Shown: piece by piece, positions 1 to 7,395 of the stretch
Numbering within the stretch: the stretch's first letter is position 1
Layout: every line of letters starts with the position of its first letter
DNA from: Deltaproteobacteria bacterium
GTDB lineage: Bacteria > Desulfobacterota > DSM-4660 > Desulfatiglandales > HGW-15
Length of the DNA: 37,201 nucleotides
Reading direction: 5' to 3'
NCBI GenBank assembly: GCA_016926135.1
Contig: JAFGPH010000307.1
Location: 1 to 37,201 of the forward strand
The notes under the pieces: model-generated
Databases searched by the model: none
Seen by the model: the letters and a program-made list of their open reading frames with translations, nothing else
Told to the model about the DNA's origin: nothing
Program-made: the position numbers and the translations under genes

Positions 1-32
1 CCCTGCGGGCAGACCTCAACAAAGCCGCAGGG
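1..32. repeat. Inverted repeat at the window edge
   Basis: Bases 1-8 (CCCTGCGG) and 25-32 (CCGCAGGG) are perfect complements around a 16-base loop. There is no T tract after either arm. It may be the end of a terminator or regulatory hairpin of a gene lying before the window, but nothing further can be said. Confidence 0.35.
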
Positions 33-126
33 CCTGCATTCGGTTGCGGCCCTCGGTCGCATCGCTCGTAACGGGTGTTGGAAAACCGGAGCCCTGTTTC
101 TCACTTTCTGCAGGGGTCACACTGTC

Positions 127-158
127 ACTCCAGTACTCCATCACTCCATGACTCCAAC
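127..158. repeat. Four copies of ACTCCA at an exact 8-bp period
   Basis: ACTCCA occurs at 127, 135, 143 and 151, each followed by two variable bases, so the unit is ACTCCANN repeated four times. It lies directly upstream of the first gene and just before its ribosome binding site (GAGAGGGAGGG, about 164-174). No function is evident; such short imperfect tandem repeats can vary in copy number. Confidence 0.7.
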
Positions 159-181
159 AATCGAGAGGGAGGGCGTTCACC

Positions 182-586
182 ATGGATTTGAAAGAATACT
201 TTAAGGGAGCGAAGGGACGCGGTGTGCTGGCAACGGCCGACAGTCAGGGAAGGGTCGATGCGGCCGTCTATGCGAAACCTCATTTCATGGAGGATGGGAG
301 GATTGCCTTCATCATGGCCGACCGTCTCACCCATCACAACATGCAGTCCAACGACAAGGCGGCCTACCTTTTCATGGAAGAGGGACCGCGCTACAAAGGG
401 GTTCGGCTTTTCCTGACCAAGCTCGGGGAGGAGAAGGACACGGAGCTTCTCCACTCCCTCCGGAGAAGGAAGTACGCCACGGAGAAAGGGGCGGAGGAAG
501 GATCCCGATTCCTCGTGTTTTTCAGGATCGACAAGGTGCTGCCCCTTGTCGGCACCGGTGAGAAAAAGGCGAAGGCCTCTTCATGA
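182..586 (+). CDS. Pyridoxamine 5'-phosphate oxidase-like FMN-binding protein
   Basis: A 134-residue protein with the look of the FMN-binding split barrel. The start (ATMATADSQGRVDAAV-like, actual residues around 14-30 with a GVLATADSQGRVDAAVYA stretch) matches the first strands of the pyridoxamine-phosphate-oxidase-related fold, and the YLFMEEG and GVRLFL segments fit later strands. Proteins of this family bind FMN or F420/heme and reduce small substrates; the substrate here cannot be told. The length is typical of the small stand-alone members. The ATG at 182 is preceded by a purine-rich GAGAGGGAGGG. It lies 22 bases before nagZ on the same strand and is probably cotranscribed with nagZ and cysQ. 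Confidence 0.8.
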   Translation: MDLKEYFKGAKGRGVLATADSQGRVDAAVYAKPHFMEDGRIAFIMADRLTHHNMQSNDKAAYLFMEEGPRYKGVRLFLTKLGEEKDTELLHSLRRRKYATEKGAEEGSRFLVFFRIDKVLPLVGTGEKKAKASS

Positions 587-608
587 TGCCTGAAAGCGAG
601 GGACCCTT

Positions 609-1688
609 ATGAAAGAGTTGCGCTCCTCACCGTGGCCAACGGATGAGATCGGCCAGCTCTTCATGGCCGGCATGCCGGGGCCCCGACTGGATGAACGCAC
701 GGTCTCCCTGATCCGGGACTTCAACCTGGGGGGCGTCATCCTGTTTGCAAGAAACATCGAGGACCCGCTGCAGGTGGCGCGCCTGTGCCTGGACATCCAG
801 GAGTGTGCCGCGGCGCACGATCGTCCTTCCCTTTTCCTGGCGGTGGACCAGGAGGGGGGCAGGGTGGCCAGGTTGAGGGAGCCTTTTACCCCCTTTCCGG
901 GCAATTCGGTGCTCGCCATGGATGCGCACCCGGTGGAAAAGGCACTGGAATTCGGTTCGATCACGGCCAGGGAAATGAAGCTGGTAGGTCTGAACATGAA
1001 CCTGGCGCCGGTGGTGGACGTGCAACGGGGGGAGATCGAGAAACACCTTGCAGGCCGCAGTTTCGGCACGGACCCGCAACAGGTGGCCCTCCTGGGGAGA
1101 ATGGTGGTGAGGGCATTGCAGGGCAACGAGGTCATGGCCGTGGCCAAGCACTTTCCCGGATTGGGTCGGACCTCTCTGGACCCCCACCACCATTTGCCCA
1201 GAATCGATGTGGATCGGGACGAGATGGAAGAGGTCAACCTCCCCCCCTTCAAGGCGGCCATCGAGGAGGGCGTCTCCGGCATCATGAGCTCCCATGCCGT
1301 CTATCCCGCCCTGGATGGGGAACGGCCCGCCACCCTTTCGCCCAAAGTCCTGCGGTCCTTGCTGCGGGAGGAGATGGGCTTCAACGGGCTCGTGATCACG
1401 GATGACCTTGAGATGGGCGCCATCTCCAAGCAGTGGTCCGTGGCGGAGGGTGCGGTCTCGGCCTTCGAGGCAGGCGCTGACATCCTGCTCATCTGCAAGG
1501 AGCAGGAGAACGTGCTGGAGTCCATGGGGCGGCTCAAGGACCGGTTCTCAGAGGGGGCCATTCCGCTTGAGCGGTTGCGGGAATCCCATGACAGGATCAG
1601 AGAGGCGAAGGCCCGGTTCCTGGGGGCCGGGGAGAGGGTCTCGCTCCGGAACGTGGAAGGGTATTTTCACGAGGTGATTCGAACATGA
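609..1688 (+). CDS. nagZ: Beta-N-acetylhexosaminidase (glycoside hydrolase family 3)
   Basis: A 359-residue single-domain GH3 enzyme, the normal size for NagZ. NagZ removes N-acetylglucosamine from anhydro-muropeptides during peptidoglycan recycling in the cytoplasm. The family landmark KHFPGxGxTxxDxH is present near residues 180-193 as KHFPGLGRTSLDPH, with the Asp-His catalytic dyad kept although the usual second His of the GHG triplet is Leu. AVDQEGGRV (around 79-87) and ITDDLEMGAI (around 262-271), which carries the nucleophilic Asp, are also clear. There is no signal peptide, so it is cytoplasmic. GAGGGA precedes the ATG. Its stop overlaps the next start (ATGA), which implies translational coupling with cysQ. 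Confidence 0.93.
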   Translation: MKELRSSPWPTDEIGQLFMAGMPGPRLDERTVSLIRDFNLGGVILFARNIEDPLQVARLCLDIQECAAAHDRPSLFLAVDQEGGRVARLREPFTPFPGNSVLAMDAHPVEKALEFGSITAREMKLVGLNMNLAPVVDVQRGEIEKHLAGRSFGTDPQQVALLGRMVVRALQGNEVMAVAKHFPGLGRTSLDPHHHLPRIDVDRDEMEEVNLPPFKAAIEEGVSGIMSSHAVYPALDGERPATLSPKVLRSLLREEMGFNGLVITDDLEMGAISKQWSVAEGAVSAFEAGADILLICKEQENVLESMGRLKDRFSEGAIPLERLRESHDRIREAKARFLGAGERVSLRNVEGYFHEVIRT

Positions 1689-2539
1689 CTGACGCGCTCG
1701 GGGACTGCGGAAAAATCCTGGATCAGGTGGAAGGGATCGTGAGGGAGGCCGGGAAAATCCTGAGGGATTATCATGACCGGCCTGACGAGATCGACTGGAA
1801 GGGAAAGGACGACCCGGTCACGGCTGCGGATCGGGCGTTAAATGCCTTTCTGGTGGCCGCCATTCACGAAGTCTTCCCGGACGACGGGATCCTGGCGGAA
1901 GAGTCGAGGGATGACCGAGCAAGGCTTTCGTGTCCCCGGGTCTGGTGTGTGGACCCGCTGGACGGCACCAAGGAGTTCATTGCACGTAACGGGGAGTTCT
2001 GCATCATGGTGGGGCTGGCCGTGAAGGGTGCTGCGACCCTCGGCGTGGTCTATCAACCCGTTCTGGACATCCTGTACAGCGGGATCCGCAGCGAAGGGGC
2101 CAAAAGGGCCTCTGGCGGGGTCGAGCATCCCCTTCGGGTAAGCACGACCGAAGAGGCGGAGCGTCTGAACCTGCTGGTCAGCAGGTCCCACCGCAGCCTT
2201 GTTCTGGACCGTGTGAAGACGGTGCTGGGTGTCGCAAGGGAGAGGGCTTCCGGCTCCGTGGGCATCAAGTGCGGGCTCATCGCAGGAGGGGAAGGCGACC
2301 TCTATATCCATCCCGGTCCCGGCACCAAGGAATGGGACACCTGCGCCCCTGAAGCCATCCTGGCCGGCGCAGGAGGAAGGATGACGGATTGCTGGGGAAG
2401 ACCCTTGTCCTATAACCGGCCGGATGTAAACCGCCGCACAGGCATCGTGGCCTCCAACGGCCAATGCCACGATCTGGTCATCCGCCGGATCGCCCCGGTC
2501 CTGGCCGAGGCCGGCATTGATCCAGCGGTCGGGTGGTAG
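1685..2539 (+). CDS. cysQ: 3'(2'),5'-bisphosphate nucleotidase, inositol monophosphatase family
   Basis: A 284-residue member of the Mg-dependent, Li-sensitive phosphatase family. CysQ hydrolyses 3'-phosphoadenosine 5'-phosphate to AMP and so clears a by-product of sulfate activation. Visible metal-binding motifs are AEES (about 72-75), DPLDGTKEF (about 90-98) and WDTCAPEAI (about 218-226), all in the expected order. The KEF after DPLDGT is typical of CysQ rather than of SuhB-type inositol phosphatases. The ATG overlaps the nagZ stop by four bases. Nothing seems truncated. Confidence 0.9.
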   Translation: MTDALGDCGKILDQVEGIVREAGKILRDYHDRPDEIDWKGKDDPVTAADRALNAFLVAAIHEVFPDDGILAEESRDDRARLSCPRVWCVDPLDGTKEFIARNGEFCIMVGLAVKGAATLGVVYQPVLDILYSGIRSEGAKRASGGVEHPLRVSTTEEAERLNLLVSRSHRSLVLDRVKTVLGVARERASGSVGIKCGLIAGGEGDLYIHPGPGTKEWDTCAPEAILAGAGGRMTDCWGRPLSYNRPDVNRRTGIVASNGQCHDLVIRRIAPVLAEAGIDPAVGW

Positions 2540-2723
2540 CTGCCTGCAAGGTATGATCGGTCAGTATCCCGAACACTCTGGTCACCGCTAAAGTCAGTTT
2601 TTGAGCCTTCTTTCTGACTCAGTTCCTGTGTGCGGATCACTTCACGGCAAGCCGGTTGTTTTCGGAAGGTGCCACATCAACCCGGGCTCCAGTGCACACA
2701 CCTCATTCCCTTCTTGGGCCGGG

Positions 2724-3581
2724 TCAGATTGAAGGTGCTGCTGGCTGATTCTCTCCGGATTCCAAAGTTGTTTCTGGGGGATCCGGCGTGGCAACCTCCG
2801 TTTGAGGTTTTCGCGGATGACTGACTACATCTTTCAGCAAGTCGGCCTGGATTCTCTCGTCCGGGGAAAGGAGCGAGAGCCAGTTATCGGGCTCCTCCGC
2901 ACCCAATCTCTCCAAGAGCCGAGCAATGAGACGGTTCACCGGACGAGTCGGCCCCATGGTCTTTCCGTCGCCGTTCGCCGGGGCCGGTATGGCCGTCGCC
3001 GTCGGATCCTGCATGAGCGGAGGATCTCCGTTCTCTTCCGGCGGAAGAGGCACAGCGGCTGGCTCAGGATCTGCCGGCGCTGTGGTCAGTACCTGCTTCT
3101 CGAAGGTCACCACCTGCTCAACGTGCAAGTCTGCTTGGAGGCTTGAGAGGGTGTCCAGCCTGGACGTCTTCATGGCCTCGTGCATGGCCTGTCCCGTGTT
3201 GCCTAGCAGGAGATTTCTCAAAATCTTCTCCGCTGACCTGACCGCCTTCGCAATATCCTTCATTTCCTCTTGGCTCAAATCACCCTCTAGGGAGAGGGAG
3301 AAGTTGTGGCTCGAGAGCCCCGTCCACTGCGTGCCCCTGAACGCGCTCATGCTGCCGTTGGCATACCCCATCCGGTTGTAGACAGAGGTGTATTCCGTGC
3401 GGCTCAGAGACGCTGAACTGAGGGTTACCTTGTCCCCTTCATCCGTGAAAAGGGTGATGTTGAGATCCTGATGCTGTTCCCTCGTGAATGTGGTGGATTG
3501 GAGAGTGTTGCTGCAGGGGTTCTCCCTGCAGAGCCAGGATGGATCCGGGTTCACCGGCAATCTGGAGATGGTGGAGATCAT
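2724..3581 (-). CDS. Conserved-looking hypothetical protein
   Basis: A 285-residue protein that I cannot assign to a named family. The first 170 residues look folded: an opening NITLFTDEGDKVTLS strand region, then SLEGDLSQEEMKDI followed by amphipathic helices with AVRSAEKILRNLLLGN. The C-terminal third is rich in Pro, Glu and Ala and probably disordered. There is no signal peptide or membrane segment. The SxEGDLxxEEMxDI region is what I would search with first. It stands alone on the minus strand, convergent with cysQ across a 184-base gap (2540-2723). That gap holds only a weak AGTCAG/CTGACT dyad (2592-2597, 2614-2619). The start codon is not supported by a good ribosome binding site. Confidence 0.65.
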   Translation of the reverse strand: MISTISRLPVNPDPSWLCRENPCSNTLQSTTFTREQHQDLNITLFTDEGDKVTLSSASLSRTEYTSVYNRMGYANGSMSAFRGTQWTGLSSHNFSLSLEGDLSQEEMKDIAKAVRSAEKILRNLLLGNTGQAMHEAMKTSRLDTLSSLQADLHVEQVVTFEKQVLTTAPADPEPAAVPLPPEENGDPPLMQDPTATAIPAPANGDGKTMGPTRPVNRLIARLLERLGAEEPDNWLSLLSPDERIQADLLKDVVSHPRKPQTEVATPDPPETTLESGENQPAAPSI

Positions 3582-3608
3582 GTTCTCGACTCTTTCGTTT
3601 ACTGTATT

Positions 3609-3629
3609 AAGGGCACTCTGTCAGCCCTT
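3609..3629. repeat. Short hairpin upstream of the hypothetical gene
   Basis: AAGGGC (3609-3614) and GCCCTT (3624-3629) form a perfect six-base-pair stem with a nine-base loop, just upstream of the minus-strand start at 3581. It could lie in the leader of that gene. No T tract follows. Confidence 0.3.
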
Positions 3630-3705
3630 GCCATCCCTATCGGCAAAAGCGAGGAGAACTTGAATGACGAGATTCAGTGACCCTTTGCCGAAATGACATA
3701 AGTGT

Positions 3706-3756
3706 GTAATCGATTACCAACAAATGGCAAGGAATTACCTTCGATTGTGGTAATCG
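3706..3756. repeat. AT-rich palindrome plus flanking inverted repeat
   Basis: GTAATCGATTAC at 3706-3717 is a perfect 12-base palindrome. CGATTACC (3711-3718) is repeated inverted as GGTAATCG (3749-3756). The sequence is AT-richer than its surroundings. It could be a regulator binding site or an element end; no gene nearby clearly uses it. Confidence 0.4.
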
Positions 3757-3759
3757 TGA

Positions 3760-3960
3760 ATAGTAACAGGACTTGCACCTGCACAGGGATATGGATTCAA
3801 CAACCAAGGTTATGAATACGTGATGGACGGAGTCAATGATAGTGCATCATATGACAATATGACTTTGAGTTTGAATTCATCCGGTTTGTATGAGCCTGCG
3901 CCTGACTGGGTGATCGAGGGAGGAGAAGGGGCAGAGGAGAAAGATGCGTTGCGGCCCTGA
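3760..3960 (+). pseudogene. Possible remnant of a protein-coding gene (66 codons)
   Basis: An open frame of 66 codons ends in TGA at 3958-3960 and starts right after an in-frame stop at 3757-3759, with no ATG near its beginning. The translation looks protein-like: GYGFNNQGYEYVMDGVND, then an acidic tail after APDWVIEGGE. Codons are AT-richer than in neighbouring genes (for example TCATATGACAATATG). It is most easily read as the 3' end of a lost gene of foreign composition, although a small gene with a rare start cannot be excluded. I do not recognise the family. Confidence 0.35.
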
Positions 3961-4024
3961 GAGACCACCCCCCGACGTCCCTGTTGGGCGTTCCTGTGGG
4001 CACGGCATCATGGTAAAGTCAACG

Positions 4025-4121
4025 TTGAGACACCACACTGCCGATCACAGCGACCTCGCCCTTACCGCGCACCACGTGCAGTCATTCCGCTGACGATCCT
4101 GTGATCTGTCTCGTGTCTCAA
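4025..4121. repeat. Nested inverted repeats, possible structured element
   Basis: Two perfect inverted repeats are nested. The outer arms are TTGAGACAC (4025-4033) and GTGTCTCAA (4113-4121). The inner arms are GATCACAG (4043-4050) and CTGTGATC (4099-4106). Between them GCAC-CAC-GTGC (4069-4079) forms a small hairpin. The whole could fold into one long branched structure of 97 bases. It lies in the non-coding gap between the gene remnant and the pseudouridine synthase gene. Confidence 0.5.
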
Positions 4122-4132
4122 AGCCCCGTGTT

Positions 4133-4882
4133 TCACCCTCTCCGCTGGAGGGTATCGTTAGTGTCAGGCGGTTTCCCGGTGGCTGGCAGAAACCTGGAAG
4201 CCCATTCCGGCGGCGGGGCTTCGATGGTGACCTCTTCGCCCCGGGTGGGATGGATGAAGGTGAGGGAACGGGCCGTCAGGCAGAGCCCCGGGCCGGAGCG
4301 GGAAGGGGTGCCTCCGTATTTCACGTCCCCGACGATGGGACAGCCTGCAGCGGCAAGCTGGACCCGGATCTGGTGCTTTCTGCCGGTGTGAAGATGGATT
4401 TCGAGCAGCGAATGAGGTTCGCTTCGTCGAAGGGTGCGATGGGAGAGGGTCGCCTCCTGGACCCCCCTGGCGCCCTCAAAGCCGGTTTCGACCCGTGATG
4501 GGCCCTTCTTCAGGTAGGAGGTCAGGGTCCCTGCGGGCGGTTCCATCCTACCGTGTACCAGGGCCCAGTAAACCTTTTTCACGCTCCGGGAGCGCCACTG
4601 CTCCGAGAGACGGGATGCCGCCTTGGATGTCCTGGCAAAAAGCACCACGCCGGATACGGGGCGATCCAGGCGGTGCAAAAGACCCAGGAACACCTTGCCT
4701 GGTTTTCCGTATTTGCTTTTGATATATTCCTTGGTCATATCCATGAGGGAAGGGACCCCGGAGCGGTCCCCCTGAACCAGGACCCCCGCAGGTTTGAGGA
4801 CGGCGATGAGATGGTTGTCCTCGTAAAGGACCTCAAGTCGATCCGGGTGGAATTGGCTCATGGCGTGAGGGTGTTCGGACAT
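4133..4882 (-). CDS. RluA-family rRNA/tRNA pseudouridine synthase
   Basis: A 249-residue protein that converts uridine to pseudouridine in RNA. The family signature HRLDRPVSGVVLFART lies at residues 70-85, with the catalytic Asp at 73. The LKPAGVLVQGD stretch (29-39) and the C-terminal GRKHQIRVQLAAAGCPIVGDVKYG block complete the catalytic domain. No S4 RNA-binding domain precedes it, so it resembles the short RluA/TruC-type members more than RluC or RluD; the exact target base cannot be given. The start at 4882 shares its CATG with the opposite start of rsmG. A second Met at residue 8 (4861) would remove that overlap and is equally possible. Confidence 0.88.
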   Translation of the reverse strand: MSEHPHAMSQFHPDRLEVLYEDNHLIAVLKPAGVLVQGDRSGVPSLMDMTKEYIKSKYGKPGKVFLGLLHRLDRPVSGVVLFARTSKAASRLSEQWRSRSVKKVYWALVHGRMEPPAGTLTSYLKKGPSRVETGFEGARGVQEATLSHRTLRRSEPHSLLEIHLHTGRKHQIRVQLAAAGCPIVGDVKYGGTPSRSGPGLCLTARSLTFIHPTRGEEVTIEAPPPEWASRFLPATGKPPDTNDTLQRRG

Positions 4883-5600
4883 GAGATCTCCGTTCGCAGC
4901 AGGGAAAAGGCGCGCCTCGGGGAGAAAAACCGGGGGAGGAGCGGCCGGGCTGGAGCCCGGCCTGCCCTCCCTGAAAGAGTGGTTCCGGCGGAGTGATCTC
5001 CCCCTGACACAACGCCAGTACGAGCAACTCTGGAGGTATCACAAACTCCTGCGGGACAAAAACAGGGAATACGACCTGACCCGCATCCACCAGTTCGACA
5101 GCATGGTGCAGAAGCACTATATCGACTGTGTCCTGGTGGCGCGGCTGCTCGACTGGCGGATTCCTTCTCCCATTCTGGATATCGGCACGGGCGCCGGGCT
5201 GCCGGGGATCCCTCTCAAGGTGGTCTGCCCGGACACCCATTTCATTCTTTCCGAGGGAAGACACAAGAGGGTCCAGTTCCTGCACGAAGTCATGGAGGCC
5301 CTCGCGCTGCAAGGGATAGAGATCCTGGGGAAGAAAATCTACCCGACCTTCCAGCGTCCTGTCCACGCAGTGATCACCAGGGCACTGGAGACCATTCCCA
5401 AGACCCTTTCCAGGATCCGTGGCTGCCTGGTCCTCAAAGGAAAGGCGATTTTCATGAAGGGGCCCAACTGCGACGAAGAGGTCAGGCAGGCTTTGGAGGA
5501 CTTCCGCGGTGCATACCGGCTCCTTCAGGATATCTCCTACACCATCCCCCACACCCCTCATCGTCGCAGGCTGGTCATCTTCGAGCGACTGGTTATCTGA
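4881..5600 (+). CDS. rsmG: 16S rRNA (guanine-527-N7) methyltransferase RsmG
   Basis: A 239-residue RsmG (GidB) protein, which uses S-adenosylmethionine to methylate 16S rRNA. The SAM-binding loop ILDIGTGAGLPGIPLKV lies at about 98-114. YDLTRIH near 64 corresponds to the NLT-type motif and HYIDC to the HxxDS-type motif of the family. The first 35 residues are rich in Arg and Gly and are not part of the family, so the real start may be downstream. Start codons of this gene and the opposite pseudouridine synthase share the same CATG. The 3' end overlaps the convergent O-antigen ligase gene by eight bases. It is not in the common gidA-rsmG-parAB context. Confidence 0.9.
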   Translation: MRSPFAAGKRRASGRKTGGGAAGLEPGLPSLKEWFRRSDLPLTQRQYEQLWRYHKLLRDKNREYDLTRIHQFDSMVQKHYIDCVLVARLLDWRIPSPILDIGTGAGLPGIPLKVVCPDTHFILSEGRHKRVQFLHEVMEALALQGIEILGKKIYPTFQRPVHAVITRALETIPKTLSRIRGCLVLKGKAIFMKGPNCDEEVRQALEDFRGAYRLLQDISYTIPHTPHRRRLVIFERLVI

Positions 5601-7395
5601 ATTTGATCAGGACCCTGTCGTGGTCCTTGATGACTTTCTTCACCTCCCCCAGTTTCTGCCGGGCCTCCCCAAAGGTGGGATTGTAGTACAGGGATTTCTC
5701 GAAGGCCGCCTGGGCTTCGAAGAGGCTTCCTGCCTGGAATTTCAGCAGGCCCTTGATGTAGTAAATGGTCCATCGGATGATGTCGCCGTTGTAGTCCAGG
5801 GTGGCCTTCTCGATATAGTCACTGGCCTTTCTATAGTCCCCCAGCATGTTCATATACACCTGGGAGGCGTGAAAATTGTAGACGGTGTTGTGGGGGTCCC
5901 ATTCAATGGCCTTCAGGATATACTTTTCGGCATCCCTTGCATTTCCCACGGCCAAAGCCATCTTGTACTTGAAGTGCTGCACTTCGGCCATGAAAGGCTT
6001 TGTCCCCCTGTACCAGGCGATGCCGACGAGGAGGAGAATGAGGAGGGGGATCAGCAATACCCTGGTCCCTGAGCGCGTCCCGCTGGTAAGCCCGATCAGA
6101 CCGTAATTCCTTAAATAGATGCCCTCCACCAGCCCCATCATGATGGCCGTCATGAAGAACGTGCTGTTGATTCTGAAGGGGAAGAAGAAAAAGGCCGCCA
6201 GAAGGATGGCCACAACCGCGCTGAGTGCGGTTGCCATCATGGTGCGATCCGTCAGTTCCAGCCCGTCATCCCGGATGACCCGCCATGCGTGTCGGAAGAG
6301 GAGAACGATAAAGAGCAGGATCACCGTCGCGGCAACGAGACCCCCGTCATTGAGCACCTCCAGGTACTCATTATGGACGGACTCGGGTTTGGGCTCCGGG
6401 TAATCCGTGAAGAAATCCGGGTCCGTCTTGTTGATCTGGGCCTGGGCCTCGAAGACCATGTTTCTGTAAGACCAGAGTCCCGTTCCGAAGAGAGGGCTCT
6501 GTTTGAAGAGCCAGACCGAGCCGGCCGAATACTTCTTCATCCTCAATTTGAGGGTCAGGGCATTGGTGACGTTCCTGTAGCCCAGCATGGTGTGCAGGCG
6601 CTCGGGAGCCGCGTACCAGAGACCGACGAGTATGGAAAGGGATACGAAGAACCACGTAGCGGTCTGGGTGAGGCGCGGCCTTAGGTAAACCCCCAGGTGG
6701 AACCGGTGGATCCTTTTGAGCATAAGGAGGAACAGGGGAAGGGAGAGGAAGAATCCGAACCACCCCGCCCGCGCTCTCGTAAAGAGAAGCGCCCCCAGCA
6801 CAAAGACGAAAAAGATGACGGGGAGCAGGCGAAGCCTTCCCTTGAGAAGAAACACAAGACCTGCCAGGGCGAAAAGAGGGAAGACGAGGTACGCCCCCAG
6901 ATAGTTCGAATTCCCTATGGTGCCCATGACCATGATCCCCGGATGGGCCCATCGGAAGATGAGAAAGACATCGAGGAACTGGAGGTAGGTTTCTATGGAG
7001 ACCAGGATGCCGCTAAAGGCGGCCGTCAGGAGAATGAAAAACGCGCCTTGCCGGTCTACGTAAAGAGAAATGAAGTAGAGCAGGAAGAGGCACGTGAGGT
7101 TCATTGTCGCTGCGTGCACGGTATAATAGGGGTTGGCGGTATAGAAGAAGGAAAAACCGTTCAGGACGACCAGAACCAGAATGATTCTGGGTGTGGATGC
7201 CCTGGAAATCCTTACCTCCTTCCCTGCAAGGAACCGGCAGCCATAGATCCCGGCCATCATCAACGCCCCGAAGAGCATCAAGCTTGTCTTGGGGGTGTTG
7301 AACGCGTTGTCCAGCACCATGGGCAGGACGAGGATGGGCACGATCAGGGTCAGGAAAAGAGCGATGATCGTGAAGATGTTGGTCCTGGTTTCCAT
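5593..7395 (-). CDS. O-antigen ligase/polymerase family membrane protein with C-terminal TPRs
   Basis: A 600-residue polytopic membrane protein. Ten or more hydrophobic segments run from residue 8 to about 440, with a large extracytoplasmic loop (around 270-345) as in the Wzy/WaaL family that transfers or polymerises lipid-linked glycans. SVHNEYLEVLNDGGL near 340-355 is the typical H-N-x-[YF]-L motif of the Wzy_C domain. After the last membrane segment (LLIPLLILLLVGIAWY) come about 140 residues with tetratricopeptide helices (DAEKYILKAIEWDPHN; YNGDIIRWTIYYIKGLLKFQAG). It is last in the minus-strand operon; its ATG overlaps the stop of the NlpC/P60 gene in a TGATG. Ligase and polymerase activities cannot be told apart from sequence. 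Confidence 0.88.
   Translation of the reverse strand: METRTNIFTIIALFLTLIVPILVLPMVLDNAFNTPKTSLMLFGALMMAGIYGCRFLAGKEVRISRASTPRIILVLVVLNGFSFFYTANPYYTVHAATMNLTCLFLLYFISLYVDRQGAFFILLTAAFSGILVSIETYLQFLDVFLIFRWAHPGIMVMGTIGNSNYLGAYLVFPLFALAGLVFLLKGRLRLLPVIFFVFVLGALLFTRARAGWFGFFLSLPLFLLMLKRIHRFHLGVYLRPRLTQTATWFFVSLSILVGLWYAAPERLHTMLGYRNVTNALTLKLRMKKYSAGSVWLFKQSPLFGTGLWSYRNMVFEAQAQINKTDPDFFTDYPEPKPESVHNEYLEVLNDGGLVAATVILLFIVLLFRHAWRVIRDDGLELTDRTMMATALSAVVAILLAAFFFFPFRINSTFFMTAIMMGLVEGIYLRNYGLIGLTSGTRSGTRVLLIPLLILLLVGIAWYRGTKPFMAEVQHFKYKMALAVGNARDAEKYILKAIEWDPHNTVYNFHASQVYMNMLGDYRKASDYIEKATLDYNGDIIRWTIYYIKGLLKFQAGSLFEAQAAFEKSLYYNPTFGEARQKLGEVKKVIKDHDRVLIKFR

Noticed and set aside
2801..3381. Plus-strand frames opposite the 285-residue hypothetical gene
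   Set aside because: Their products are Arg/Ser-rich without a fold, whereas the minus-strand product has protein-like strands and helices.
4025..4121. Reading the nested inverted repeats as an integron attC site
   Set aside because: The ends lack the RYYYAAC and GTTRRRY core sites, and no integrase or cassette array is near.
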